A stretch of DNA of 64,000 nucleotides, taken from NCBI RefSeq assembly GCF_002234375.1, contig NZ_NMQV01000006.1, positions 1 through 64,000 of the forward strand, written 5' to 3'. Of this stretch, positions 44,974 to 53,670 are shown piece by piece (position 1 is the first letter of the stretch; every line of letters starts with the position of its first letter). The notes under the pieces were generated by a model. The model searched no databases. It was not told the origin of the DNA and saw only the letters and a list, made by a program, of their open reading frames with translations. The position numbers were made by a program, and so were the translations under genes. The stretch is from Pseudomonas fluvialis. Its GTDB lineage: Bacteria; Pseudomonadota; Gammaproteobacteria; Pseudomonadales; Pseudomonadaceae.

Positions 44974-45858
44974 ATGAGCCTGAGCGAACCGTCCGCACCG
45001 CTGAGCAGCCGCCTGGCCACCCTGCTGGGACGCTTGGGCGTGGGTGGGCGCCAGGCACGGCATATCCTGCAACGCGCCAGCCAGCTGCAACTACCTTTCC
45101 AAACCCTGCCGAGCCACCCTGACAGCATCAGCTGGCAGGCCGGCCCGCCCTTGCAGCGCCTGGCCGACCTGCCACGCAGCGCCCTGTCAGGCCCCGTGCA
45201 AGAAGATAAGGCCGCAGCCCACGCCGCCCTCAGCCGCATCGTCACCCTGCAGCAATACAGCCTGGATGAAGTCGACTTGCGACAAATCGACGGCATCAAC
45301 GCCGCCGAAAGCGTGTACCTGCAGGCACGCAGCTTCGAGGATTACCTGGCCAGCAAGCCGCAGCGCAACGTACGCATCATCAGCTACAAGGATTTCTTGC
45401 GCGCAGTGTGCCTGCCCTTGCCACACTTCCTGCAAGGCGAGCCCATCCAGCTGCTCCGCGCCGACTGGCGTGGCGAACGGCTGTTCTGGGCAGGTGAGCA
45501 GCAGCTGGAGGCCTTCATTAGCGCGGTGGCCTACGCGCGCCGGCGTGAACTGCCGGTACTGCTGCCAGCGCGTCTGGCGCATTACCATATCGACGACCTG
45601 GCATTGGAACAGCTGCAACTGCATTACCATATGCTGGCCATGCCGGCACAAGCCTGGAGCGACCCTGCCTTCATGGGCTTGCTGCTGGACACCGGCCTGC
45701 CTTATGCACGCCTGAGTCTGCGCGATGCCAGCGGCGGCCCGGAAGCCCTGCTCCTGCCTCGCAACCAGCCACTCGCCAATGCCCTCGGAGAAGGCCTGCG
45801 CCTGGCAGGGGCAGCCGATGTCGTTGAGCATCTGCACCGTCTTAAACGGTCTATCTGA
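44974..45858 (+). CDS. Conserved hypothetical protein (possibly DUF6685)
   Basis: A 294-residue protein with no signal peptide or membrane helix. It begins MSLSEPSAPLSSRLATLLGR and includes YLQARSFEDYLASKPQRNVR and LLLDTGLPYARLSLRD. I recall similar Pseudomonas proteins labelled DUF6685, but that recollection is not firm. No catalytic motif is evident. It is divergent from the DUF2835 gene and 23 bases upstream of a nitroreductase gene on the same strand, so the two are probably co-transcribed. Confidence 0.8.
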   Translation: MSLSEPSAPLSSRLATLLGRLGVGGRQARHILQRASQLQLPFQTLPSHPDSISWQAGPPLQRLADLPRSALSGPVQEDKAAAHAALSRIVTLQQYSLDEVDLRQIDGINAAESVYLQARSFEDYLASKPQRNVRIISYKDFLRAVCLPLPHFLQGEPIQLLRADWRGERLFWAGEQQLEAFISAVAYARRRELPVLLPARLAHYHIDDLALEQLQLHYHMLAMPAQAWSDPAFMGLLLDTGLPYARLSLRDASGGPEALLLPRNQPLANALGEGLRLAGAADVVEHLHRLKRSI

Positions 45859-45881
45859 ACCGCGAATTACCGGAGATTTAT

Positions 45882-46484
45882 ATGGATACGCTTGATGCCA
45901 TTCGTAGCCGCCGTGCCGTGCGCGGCTATGACAGCCAGTATGTGCTGAGCGACAGTGATCGCCAGGAACTGCTGGAACTGGCCCTACTCGCTCCCACCGC
46001 ATTCAATCTGCAACATGTCCGCCTGGTCGATATCCAGGACCCGCAACTGCGCGCACAAATTCGTGCCGTAGCCTGGGATCAGGCCCAGGTCAGCGAAGCC
46101 TCGATGCTGGTGGTTATCTGTGCCCGCGTGGACAGCTGGCAATGCAATGCCAGCCGCGTCTGGGAAGGCGCCCCGGAAGACGTTGCACAGTTCATGGTCG
46201 GCGCTATCGATGGCTATTACCGCGACAAACCGCAAGTACAGCGCGACGAAGCCCTGCGCAGCTGCGGCCTGGTCGCACAAACGCTGATGCTCGCCGCCCG
46301 CGGCAAGGATCTGGACTCAGTGCCTATGGACGGCTTTGACTTCGAGGCTGTCGGTCGCCTGATCAATCTTCCAGAAAATCATCTGATCGGCCTGATGGTG
46401 GCGATTGGCAAGCGCAACGTCGAACACAAGCCTCGCGTGGGACGTCTACCGTTCGACGAAGTCGTACGCCGCGACCGCTTCTAA
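45882..46484 (+). CDS. Nitroreductase-family FMN protein
   Basis: A 200-residue FMN-dependent oxidoreductase of the nitroreductase fold. The N-terminal FMN-phosphate site RSRRAVRGYDSQY, the LLAPTAFNLQHVRLV segment and the C-terminal NHLIGLMVAIGKRN are diagnostic. Partners reduce quinones, nitro compounds or enones with NAD(P)H. GGAG precedes the ATG. It follows the hypothetical gene by 23 bases and ends ten bases before a convergent DUF1275 gene. Confidence 0.92.
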   Translation: MDTLDAIRSRRAVRGYDSQYVLSDSDRQELLELALLAPTAFNLQHVRLVDIQDPQLRAQIRAVAWDQAQVSEASMLVVICARVDSWQCNASRVWEGAPEDVAQFMVGAIDGYYRDKPQVQRDEALRSCGLVAQTLMLAARGKDLDSVPMDGFDFEAVGRLINLPENHLIGLMVAIGKRNVEHKPRVGRLPFDEVVRRDRF

Positions 46485-46494
46485 ACGCAGCCTG

Positions 46495-47259
46495 TCAACG
46501 GCGGCGCTGGCGACGGCGCTGCCACGAACGCCAGTCATCCGTCATCGCCACGCTGGCCAGCATCACCAGCAACAGCGCCAGTGGTAACGTGGCACTGTAG
46601 CCCAGGTGCTTGAAGCCCAGGGCACCCAGCACGCCACCAACGAAGAAGCTCAACGCCAGTGCGCTGTGCAACAGCAGCCGCTGGCGATTGGCCTGCACCC
46701 GCCGCCCTGGCGGCAGCTGGGTTCGATTCCAGTAGAACAGTTTGCCCAACTCGATACCGATATCAGTGACGATCCCGGTGATGTGGGTAGTACGAATCTC
46801 GGCATGCGAAAGCTTGGTAATCAGCGCATTCTGCAAGCCCATGATGAAGCACAACAGCATCACGGTCAGCGGCACAAACAGCCCTTCGATACTCGAAAGG
46901 CGCGCACCCAGCAGACCAAACCCCAGCAACAGCAGTGCCTCCAGCAGCAACGGCAAGGCAAACTCGCTATGTCGCCGGCGCCGCCGCGCGTAATGCACCA
47001 GCATCGCCGAACAGATCGCCCCCAACAGGAAGCACAGCAACCCACCCAGTCCAGACAACACCAGCGAATAAGCCCCCAGCACCAGATTGTCAGCCATCGA
47101 GGACACGATACCGGTCATATGCGAGGTGTATTGCTGTACTGCCAGAAAGCCTCCGGCGTTGATCGCGCCGGCCACCCCGGCGAGGATCAGCCCCAACTGA
47201 CGATTGCCACTGCGGGTACGCCGACTACCCAGCAGGCGTCGCAAATAGACGGCCAGCAT
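46495..47259 (-). CDS. YoaK/DUF1275 membrane protein
   Basis: A 254-residue inner-membrane protein with about six helices. The family features are AGVAGAINAGGFLAVQQYTS followed by HMTGIVSSMADNL near the N-terminus and FIMGLQNALITKLSHAEIRT with HITGIVTDIGIELG in the middle, whose repeated H-x-TG pattern is typical of DUF1275. The C-terminus is very basic (SWQRRRQRRR). Function is unproven; a transport role is often guessed. It starts two bases after the stop of the DUF1289 gene, so the two form an operon. Confidence 0.9.
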   Translation of the reverse strand: MLAVYLRRLLGSRRTRSGNRQLGLILAGVAGAINAGGFLAVQQYTSHMTGIVSSMADNLVLGAYSLVLSGLGGLLCFLLGAICSAMLVHYARRRRRHSEFALPLLLEALLLLGFGLLGARLSSIEGLFVPLTVMLLCFIMGLQNALITKLSHAEIRTTHITGIVTDIGIELGKLFYWNRTQLPPGRRVQANRQRLLLHSALALSFFVGGVLGALGFKHLGYSATLPLALLLVMLASVAMTDDWRSWQRRRQRRR

Positions 47260-47261
47260 AT

Positions 47262-47708
47262 TCAGGCCTGCTCCATCAGTGCCGCGTAGCAGGCCAGCGA
47301 GGCCTGAAAATATGCCTGCTCTACCTGCTCCAGCAGCTCAGCGAGCGGCATGCCGGCAAAAGCCGGCTGCAAGGCCAAACCATAAGCCTGCAGATTGCGC
47401 ATCCGCCCGGCGCCACGCCGTAACAACTGATAAGCCCAGCAATACGGCGACTGTTCGGCCACGAAACGAATCTGCCGCGCTTCCAACTGCTCACGCAAGC
47501 GCTGGCTGTCGACGATCAGCAACTTGCTCGCCAGCACCTGCACCTGCAACTGCTCCAGGCGCTGCCAAATAGCCAGGCGGCGTTCGTTGGGATAGCCGTT
47601 CCAGTCGATGATCTCATGACAAAAACGCTTGCAGCCTCGACACACCAGGTCGCCATACACTGTGGAGCACAGGCCGACACAAGGTGTTTTCACCGCCAGG
47701 CTGGACAT
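47262..47708 (-). CDS. DUF1289 cysteine-motif protein
   Basis: A 148-residue protein. Its N-terminus carries the DUF1289 cysteine cluster TPCVGLCSTVYGDLVCRGCK, followed by RFCHEIIDWNGYPNERRL, likely a small metal-binding module. The rest is helical and longer than the minimal DUF1289 domain. GGGGAG lies upstream of the ATG at 47708. The frame is open further upstream but without a usable start. First gene of a two-gene operon with DUF1275; divergent from acnB. Confidence 0.9.
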   Translation of the reverse strand: MSSLAVKTPCVGLCSTVYGDLVCRGCKRFCHEIIDWNGYPNERRLAIWQRLEQLQVQVLASKLLIVDSQRLREQLEARQIRFVAEQSPYCWAYQLLRRGAGRMRNLQAYGLALQPAFAGMPLAELLEQVEQAYFQASLACYAALMEQA

Positions 47709-47915
47709 ACCACACACTCCCCGGTTGGCTGTCAAAAAACGCCATCTTAGCCCTTTGTCTAAGCCAACGACCACGCCACAAACACCACACCCCTTACTCA
47801 AGCATCGCCATAAACCTGCACGATCAACACCGTTGACTTCCAGATAGCCACGAATAGCCGCTCTGGAATAATCCGCCAGACACCCCCGACCGGCCATCCA
47901 GAGCCTGCGCCACGC

Positions 47916-47944
47916 TTAACTTTGCCGGGCGATTCCAGTAGAAT
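47916..47944 (+). promoter_or_regulatory. Candidate acnB promoter
   Basis: TTAACT (-35) and TAGAAT (-10) are separated by exactly 17 bases. Transcription would start near 47951, giving acnB a leader of about 340 bases that includes the large nested hairpin. No other equally good promoter was seen closer to acnB. Confidence 0.55.
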
Positions 47945-48044
47945 CGTTGCGCCATTGACTGACTGCCGACACACCAGCCGACGCCGGCAACCTCGCTTTG
48001 CCAGGCCGGTAGACGCAGCAGCAGACAGGCAAAATTGTCCGCAC

Positions 48045-48166
48045 GAAGCTGTTTTCAAAGCGTCACGAGCACAGTTTTTCGCCAGAGTCCGTTGGCGACG
48101 CAGGGTGTCCCTGTCTCGCCAACCCTCATCAACCGCCTGGCGGCGTAAAACTTTGAAAACAGCTTC
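48045..48166. repeat. Nested hairpin element in the acnB leader
   Basis: A perfect 16-bp inverted repeat (GAAGCTGTTTTCAAAG with CTTTGAAAACAGCTTC) encloses 90 bases that fold again: CGCCAG with CTGGCG, GTTGGCGA with TCGCCAAC, and an innermost CAGGG/CCCTG around TGT. The layers are in strictly nested order, so the RNA would form one long branched-free stem. It may be a cis-regulatory leader or a small non-coding mobile repeat (MITE-like). No target-site duplication is obvious. Confidence 0.75.
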
Positions 48167-48288
48167 TTCTGGATGGAACCTGCGCAACCCTGGCCTGAGG
48201 GTTCATATCTCCCTGCGGCGCAGGGTGTGCAGGCTTCCTGGATGAGCGTCCCGGACAACCTGTTGGGACCACTGATGAGGGTAAAACT

Positions 48289-50898
48289 GTGCTTGAAGCC
48301 TATCGCAAACACGTAGAAGAGCGCGCCGCGCTGGGGATCGTTCCCCAGCCGCTGAACGCCGAGCAAACCGCAGGCCTGGTCGAGCTGCTGAAGAACCCGC
48401 CGGCTGGCGAAGAAGCCTTCCTGGTCGATCTGATCACCAACCGTGTTCCGCCGGGCGTGGACGAAGCGGCCTACGTCAAGGCTGGCTTCCTGTCCGCCGT
48501 CGCCAAGGGCGAAGCGACCTCCCCGCTGATCAGCAAGACCCTCGCCGTCGAGCTGCTGGGCACCATGCAGGGCGGCTACAACATCGCCACCCTGGTCGAG
48601 CTGCTGGACAGCGCCGAGCTGGCCGAAGTGGCCGCCGCGCAACTCAAGCACACCCTGCTGATGTTCGACGCCTTCCACGACGTTGCCGAGAAAGCCAAGG
48701 CCGGCAATGCCAACGCCAAGGCCGTAATGCAGTCCTGGGCTGACGGCGAGTGGTTCACCAACCGCCCGGCCGTGCCGGAAAAAGTCACCCTGACCGTGTT
48801 CAAGGTCACCGGTGAAACCAACACCGACGACCTGTCGCCGGCACCCGATGCCTGGTCGCGCCCGGACATCCCGCTGCACGCTCTGGCCATGCTGAAGATG
48901 GCCCGCGACGGCATCAACCCGGACGTACCGGGTTCGGTCGGCCCGATCAAGCAGATGGAAGCCCTGAAAGCCAAAGGCTTCCCGGTTGCCTATGTGGGTG
49001 ACGTGGTGGGTACCGGTTCTTCCCGTAAGTCCGCCACCAACTCGGTGCTGTGGTTCTTCGGCGACGACATCCCCAACGTGCCGAACAAGCGCGCCGGTGG
49101 TTTCTGCTTCGGCACCAAGATCGCCCCGATCTTCTACAACACCATGGAAGACGCCGGCGCCCTGCCGATCGAATTCGACTGCACCAACCTGGCCATGGGC
49201 GACGTCATCGACGTCTACCCGATCAAGGGCGAAGTGCGCCGCAACGGCAGCGACGAGCTGGTCACCACCTTCCAGCTGAAGACCGACGTCCTGCTCGACG
49301 AAGTCCGCGCTGGCGGCCGTATTCCGCTGATCGTTGGCCGTGGTCTGACCGAGAAGGCCCGTGCCGAGCTGGGTCTGGCTCCGTCCACCCTGTTCAAGAA
49401 GCCGGAAGCTCCGGCCGACAGCGGCAAAGGCTTCACCCTGGCGCAGAAGATGGTCGGTCGCGCCTGCGGCCTGCCGGAAGGCAAAGGCGTGCGTCCGGGC
49501 ACCTACTGCGAACCGAAGATGACCACCGTCGGTTCCCAGGACACCACCGGCCCGATGACCCGTGACGAGCTGAAAGACCTGGCTTGCCTGGGCTTCTCCG
49601 CCGATCTGGTGATGCAGTCCTTCTGCCACACCGCGGCCTATCCGAAGCCGATCGACGTCACCACCCACCACACCCTGCCGGACTTCATCATGACCCGCGG
49701 CGGTGTATCCCTGCGTCCGGGCGACGGCATCATCCACAGCTGGCTGAACCGCATGCTGCTGCCGGATACCGTCGGTACCGGTGGCGACTCGCACACCCGC
49801 TTCCCGATGGGCATCTCCTTCCCGGCCGGTTCGGGCCTGGTAGCCTTCGCCGCTGCCACCGGCGTGATGCCGCTGGACATGCCGGAGTCGGTACTGGTGC
49901 GCTTCAAGGGCAAACTGCAGCCGGGCATCACCCTGCGTGACCTGGTTCATGCCATCCCTTACTACGCGATCCAGGCTGGCCTGCTGACCGTCGAGAAGAA
50001 AGGCAAGAAGAACATCTTCTCCGGCCGCATCCTCGAGATCGAAGGTCTGAACGACCTGACCGTTGAACAGGCCTTCGAGCTGTCCGACGCCTCGGCCGAG
50101 CGTTCCGCTGCCGGTTGCACCATCAAGCTGCCGGAAAGCGCCATCGCCGAGTACCTGAAGTCCAACATCACCATGCTGCGCTGGATGATCGGCGAAGGCT
50201 ACGGCGATGCCCGTACTCTGGAGCGTCGCGCCAAGGCGATGGAAGCCTGGCTGGCCAACCCGCAACTGCTGGAAGCCGACAACGACGCCGAGTACGCCGC
50301 CGTGATCGAAATCGATCTGGCCGACGTGAAGGAACCGGTACTCTGCGCACCGAACGATCCGGATGACGCCCGTCTGCTGTCCACCGTTGCCGGTGAGAAG
50401 ATCGACGAAGTGTTCATCGGTTCGTGCATGACCAACATCGGTCACTTCCGCGCTGCCGGTAAGCTGCTGGACAAGGTCAAGGGTGGCATTCCGACCCGTC
50501 TGTGGCTGGCTCCGCCGACCAAGATGGACGCTCACCAACTGACCGAGGAAGGCTACTACGGCATCTACGGCAAGGCTGGCGCGCGCATGGAAATGCCGGG
50601 CTGCTCGCTGTGCATGGGTAACCAGGCTCGCGTACAGACCGGTTCGACCGTGGTCTCCACCTCGACCCGCAACTTCCCCAACCGTCTGGGCGACGCCACC
50701 AACGTGTACCTGGCTTCTGCCGAACTGGCCGCGGTCGCTTCGATCATCGGCAAGCTGCCGACCGTCGAGGAGTACATGGAGTACGCGAAGAACATCGACA
50801 GCATGGCTGCCGACGTTTACCGCTACCTGAGCTTCGACCAGATCGCCGAGTACCGCGACGCCGCGGCCAAAGCGATCATCCCGAGCGTACAGGTCTAA
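48289..50898 (+). CDS. acnB: Aconitate hydratase B
   Basis: An 869-residue citric-acid-cycle enzyme that isomerises citrate to isocitrate with a 4Fe-4S cluster. The HEAT-like N-terminal domain, the swivel domain ([16 protein letters not shown]) and the catalytic domains are complete. Cluster ligands are in [11 protein letters not shown] and [10 protein letters not shown]. The start is GTG at 48289, with GAGGG seven bases upstream, giving [14 protein letters not shown]. AcnB without its cluster binds RNA in other bacteria, and PrrF small RNAs repress acnB in P. aeruginosa, so the structured leader here may be regulatory. Confidence 0.98.
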   Translation: MLEAYRKHVEERAALGIVPQPLNAEQTAGLVELLKNPPAGEEAFLVDLITNRVPPGVDEAAYVKAGFLSAVAKGEATSPLISKTLAVELLGTMQGGYNIATLVELLDSAELAEVAAAQLKHTLLMFDAFHDVAEKAKAGNANAKAVMQSWADGEWFTNRPAVPEKVTLTVFKVTGETNTDDLSPAPDAWSRPDIPLHALAMLKMARDGINPDVPGSVGPIKQMEALKAKGFPVAYVGDVVGTGSSRKSATNSVLWFFGDDIPNVPNKRAGGFCFGTKIAPIFYNTMEDAGALPIEFDCTNLAMGDVIDVYPIKGEVRRNGSDELVTTFQLKTDVLLDEVRAGGRIPLIVGRGLTEKARAELGLAPSTLFKKPEAPADSGKGFTLAQKMVGRACGLPEGKGVRPGTYCEPKMTTVGSQDTTGPMTRDELKDLACLGFSADLVMQSFCHTAAYPKPIDVTTHHTLPDFIMTRGGVSLRPGDGIIHSWLNRMLLPDTVGTGGDSHTRFPMGISFPAGSGLVAFAAATGVMPLDMPESVLVRFKGKLQPGITLRDLVHAIPYYAIQAGLLTVEKKGKKNIFSGRILEIEGLNDLTVEQAFELSDASAERSAAGCTIKLPESAIAEYLKSNITMLRWMIGEGYGDARTLERRAKAMEAWLANPQLLEADNDAEYAAVIEIDLADVKEPVLCAPNDPDDARLLSTVAGEKIDEVFIGSCMTNIGHFRAAGKLLDKVKGGIPTRLWLAPPTKMDAHQLTEEGYYGIYGKAGARMEMPGCSLCMGNQARVQTGSTVVSTSTRNFPNRLGDATNVYLASAELAAVASIIGKLPTVEEYMEYAKNIDSMAADVYRYLSFDQIAEYRDAAAKAIIPSVQV

Positions 50899-50917
50899 GA
50901 CTCATCCGTTAGGCAAA

Positions 50918-50950
50918 AGAAACCCCGCTTCGGCGGGGTTTCTTTTTTCC
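50918..50950 (+). terminator. acnB terminator
   Basis: AGAAACCCCGC pairs with GCGGGGTTTCT around a short TTCG-type loop and is followed by TTTTTT, a textbook intrinsic terminator 20 bases after the acnB stop. Confidence 0.93.
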
Positions 50951-50963
50951 AGCTACTTGCGGA

Positions 50964-51001
50964 TAAAAAAACACCCCGCGCAGTGAGCACTGGCGGGGTG
51001 T
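50964..51001 (-). terminator. Terminator of the L,D-transpeptidase gene
   Basis: ACACCCCGC pairs with GCGGGGTGT across a 13-base loop. On the minus strand a run of seven T follows. It lies back-to-back with the acnB terminator between the convergent genes. Confidence 0.82.
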
Positions 51002-51002
51002 G

Positions 51003-51038
51003 ACAGCGGGTTAAACAGCGGGTTAAACAGCGGATTCA
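51003..51038. repeat. 12-bp tandem repeat at a gene end
   Basis: ACAGCGGGTTAA occurs twice in tandem and a third, altered copy (ACAGCGGATTCA) runs into the stop codon of the L,D-transpeptidase gene. Slippage here could change the spacing to the terminator or, in the third unit, affect the stop. Confidence 0.8.
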
Positions 51039-51998
51039 GTAAGGCAACTGCACATCGTTGCTGGCAATCGCCTCACGCGGCTCGGCGATTTCCACCGGCA
51101 GGCCGTCCTCGGCTGCCACGACCTCACGTACCACTTCCCAATCCATGCGCACATTGGCCGCCAGATCTTCACGCTTGAGCAGCGCATTGATCACCGCAGC
51201 ATGCTTGTCGACAACCGAGGGCACGCCCTGATCATCCAGCGGCGCATGGGCCTCGAGATACAGCTTGCCGCCACTTACCCCAAACTTGTAGGGCTCATCG
51301 ATGATGCGCAACTTGGTCCCTACCGGCACCATGTCCGCCAGTTTCAGCACGTTATGGTTGTACATGCGGAAGCAACCATGACTGACCCGCATGCCGATAC
51401 CGAACTTCTTGTTCGAACCATGAATCAGGTAACCCGGCACACCAAGATTGAACTTGAACGGCCCCAGCGGATTGTTCGGCCCCGGCGGCACATAGCTGGG
51501 CAGCGGATCACCGTTGGCCGCATGCTCTTCCAGAATCGACTTGGGCGGTGTCCAGCCGGGATTGGGTACTTTGCCGGTAATGGTGGTGTTGGCCACCGGC
51601 GAACCCCAGCCTTCGCGACCGATACCCAGCGGGAAGGTGTGTACTACCTTGCCACCCGGTGGGTAGTAATACAGGCGGTACTCAGCGAGGTTGATGACAA
51701 CCCCCTCACGCGGCCCCGGCGGCAGGATGTAGCGCGTCGGCAGGATGATCTCGGTTCCCTCGCCCGGCAACCAGGCATCCACCCCGGGATTGGCGGCAAC
51801 CATCTCCAGGTAGCCGAGGTCATGCACCTTGCCCAGGTCGGCAAAGGTATCTTCGTACTTGGCCTTGATCACCTGGACCTGGCCGACAATGTCTTCACCC
51901 GGGGGCGGCAAGGGCAGCTCCAGGGCTGCCAGCGATGTGCTCAGTGCCAGAGCGGAAAGTGGCAAATAGCGGGCGACAGCGCGCAAACGCAGCGACAT
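51036..51998 (-). CDS. L,D-transpeptidase (ErfK/YbiS family)
   Basis: A 320-residue periplasmic enzyme with a signal peptide (residues 1-24, LPLSALALSTSLAALE). The YkuD catalytic domain at about 100-235 carries HGSNKKFGIGMRVSHGCFRM, containing the active Cys and both His. Such enzymes form 3-3 peptidoglycan crosslinks or attach an outer-membrane lipoprotein to the wall. A LysM-like segment near residue 45-95 (GYLEMVAANPGVDAWLPGEG) precedes the domain, as in the ErfK/YbiS/YcfS group. GAGG lies upstream of the ATG. Transcribed alone. Confidence 0.94.
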   Translation of the reverse strand: MSLRLRAVARYLPLSALALSTSLAALELPLPPPGEDIVGQVQVIKAKYEDTFADLGKVHDLGYLEMVAANPGVDAWLPGEGTEIILPTRYILPPGPREGVVINLAEYRLYYYPPGGKVVHTFPLGIGREGWGSPVANTTITGKVPNPGWTPPKSILEEHAANGDPLPSYVPPGPNNPLGPFKFNLGVPGYLIHGSNKKFGIGMRVSHGCFRMYNHNVLKLADMVPVGTKLRIIDEPYKFGVSGGKLYLEAHAPLDDQGVPSVVDKHAAVINALLKREDLAANVRMDWEVVREVVAAEDGLPVEIAEPREAIASNDVQLPY

Positions 51999-52091
51999 GG
52001 CGGGTGAATCCTCAAGAAAGATTGATGCGGCGAATTGTACACGTGCCTCTACGCCACGCCAGTGGCTATCACATCAGGTAACGCTTCCCGG

Positions 52092-52361
52092 CTACAGGGG
52101 AAGCTCGCCGCGCCTCTGCGCCTGCAGGCGTTGCAGGCAGAGCGGACATAGCCGACGATCACGCAGATCGGCAGCATCCAGCAGACGATAGCTGGGCTGG
52201 GCCGGCAACAAACCGCCGCACAAGGTATGGTCGACCTGGCTATCCAGCGCCAGCTGGCGAGCGAGCAAGTGCACACGGACTTCCTGGCAGGCGAACAGAT
52301 CCAGCTGCTCGCCGGGTAGCAGCAGGTAGTAGGCGTGTAGCGACCAGACCCGACGTGACAT
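52092..52361 (-). CDS. Small hypothetical protein with C-terminal CPLC
   Basis: An 89-residue protein I do not recognise. It begins MSRRVWSLHAYYLLLPGEQL and has four cysteines: FACQEV, TLCGGL and the pair in LCPLCLQRL near the end, which might bind a metal. There is no signal peptide. It starts 12 bases after the tesA stop, in the same direction, so it is probably co-transcribed. The frame is in a normal coding style for the region. Confidence 0.65.
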   Translation of the reverse strand: MSRRVWSLHAYYLLLPGEQLDLFACQEVRVHLLARQLALDSQVDHTLCGGLLPAQPSYRLLDAADLRDRRLCPLCLQRLQAQRRGELPL

Positions 52362-52373
52362 GACAACCGTCCG

Positions 52374-52979
52374 TTACAGCAGCGGCTGCAGCAGCGGCCA
52401 GACATTCTCCAGCAGGCGCGGCTGTGCGCTGCTGCGCGGATGAATGCCATCAGCCTGCATCAGCTCGGCCTGACCACCCACGCCTTCCAGCAGGAACGGC
52501 AGTACCGGCACGCGGTAACGCTCACCCAGCGCCGGATAGACGGCGGCGAACGCCTGGGTATAACGCGGCCCGTAGTTGGGCGGCAACTGCATACCCAGCA
52601 ACAGCACCTTGGCACCGGCGGCCTGGCTTTTCTCGACCATCCCGGCAAGATTCTGTTGCAATTGTTCGAGGGACTGACCACGCAGCCCATCGTTGCCTCC
52701 CAGCTCGATCAGCACATGACTCGGGCGGTGTTCGGCGAGCAGCGTCGGCAGCCGCGAAGCCCCGCCAGCACTGGTCTCGCCGCTCACCGAGGCATTCACC
52801 ACGCGGTGCACATAGCCCTGCTCGGCCAGGCGCTTTTCCAGCAAAGCCACCCAACCCTCGGCGGTATCCATGCCAAAAGCGGCGCTGATACTATCGCCAA
52901 CAACCAGCAGGGTGCCGGCCAGTGCATTTCCCGTGCACAGCAACAGAACCAGGCAACTGCGGATCAACCAGGCACGCAT
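52374..52979 (-). CDS. tesA: Arylesterase/lysophospholipase TesA
   Basis: A 201-residue periplasmic SGNH hydrolase. After a signal peptide (LIRSCLVLLLCTGNALA) come block I VVGDSISAAFG (nucleophile Ser), block III GGNDGLRG and block V DGIHP with the catalytic Asp and His. It hydrolyses acyl-CoA and aryl esters and lysophospholipids. The ATG at 52979 has GGGG upstream; an ATG at 52991 (MGCPMRAW) is also in frame. It diverges from the ABC gene with only ten bases between starts, so each promoter must lie inside the other gene. Confidence 0.95.
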   Translation of the reverse strand: MRAWLIRSCLVLLLCTGNALAGTLLVVGDSISAAFGMDTAEGWVALLEKRLAEQGYVHRVVNASVSGETSAGGASRLPTLLAEHRPSHVLIELGGNDGLRGQSLEQLQQNLAGMVEKSQAAGAKVLLLGMQLPPNYGPRYTQAFAAVYPALGERYRVPVLPFLLEGVGGQAELMQADGIHPRSSAQPRLLENVWPLLQPLL

Positions 52980-52989
52980 CGGACACCCC

Positions 52990-53670
52990 ATGAGCTCAAG
53001 TATTCTCAGTGCGCGGCACCTTAGCAAAGTGGTCGGCAGCGCGGAAGGTGAACTGACCATCCTGCACGACATCGACCTGGACCTGACACGCGGCGAAAGC
53101 CTGGCCCTGCTCGGTCGTTCCGGCTCGGGCAAGTCCACCCTGCTGGGCCTGCTGGCCGGGCTGGACAACCCCAGCAGCGGCAGCGTACGACTGGCCGGCC
53201 ATGAACTGACACACCTCGACGAAGACCAGCGGGCCAAGGTGCGCGCCGAGCACGTCGGCTTCGTTTTCCAGTCTTTCCAGCTGCTCGACAGCCTCAGCGC
53301 GCTGGAAAACGTCATGCTGCCCCTGGAGCTGGAAGGCCACGCCAATCCCCGCCAGCAGGCCCGCGCACTGCTTGAGCGAGTCGGCCTGGGCCAGCGCCTG
53401 CATCACTATCCTCGGCAACTCTCCGGCGGCGAACAGCAACGTGTAGCCTTGGCCCGGGCCTTTGCCGCCGAGCCGGACATCCTGTTTGCCGACGAACCGA
53501 CCGGCAATCTCGACGACCACACCGGCGCGCATATCTGCGAGCTGATGTTCGCCCTCAACCGTGAGCACGGCACCACCCTGGTACTGGTCACCCACGACCA
53601 GCGCCTGGCCGCACGCTGCCAGCACCAGCTGCACCTGCAGGATGGCCGCCTGTTGCAGGACACTCACTGA
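52990..53670 (+). CDS. ybbA: ABC transporter ATPase, YbbA/LolD type
   Basis: A 226-residue ATPase of the MacB/LolD subfamily. Walker A is LGRSGSGKSTLL, the Q-loop FVFQSFQLL, the signature LSGGEQQR and Walker B DILFADEPTGNLD. The start at 52990 is used because it gives the family length; the binding site is weak. It is followed directly by the YbbP permease gene with overlapping stop and start (TGATG). YbbA-YbbP beside tesA is a conserved arrangement, and the complex is thought to extract hydrophobic molecules from the membrane for the esterase. Confidence 0.94.
   Translation: MSSSILSARHLSKVVGSAEGELTILHDIDLDLTRGESLALLGRSGSGKSTLLGLLAGLDNPSSGSVRLAGHELTHLDEDQRAKVRAEHVGFVFQSFQLLDSLSALENVMLPLELEGHANPRQQARALLERVGLGQRLHHYPRQLSGGEQQRVALARAFAAEPDILFADEPTGNLDDHTGAHICELMFALNREHGTTLVLVTHDQRLAARCQHQLHLQDGRLLQDTH

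Larger units (their letters stand above)
47709..48288. other. 580-base structured region upstream of acnB
   Basis: No gene is supported here. It holds a good promoter (47916-47944) and a dense set of hairpins. Besides the outer 122-base element described separately there are AACCCTCA/TGAGGGTT (48121-48128 with 48196-48203) and CCCTGC/GCAGGG (48211-48225). AACCCTCA overlaps one arm of an inner stem of the large element, so two alternative folds are possible. Confidence 0.6.

Noticed and set aside
47922..48245. A 107-codon frame through the acnB leader hairpins
   Set aside because: Basic, low-complexity peptide with no start signal; the base pairing explains the sequence better than coding does.
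48055..50538. An 827-codon open frame antisense to acnB
   Set aside because: Same artefact of codon bias opposite a highly conserved gene; its composition is repetitive and no family is visible.
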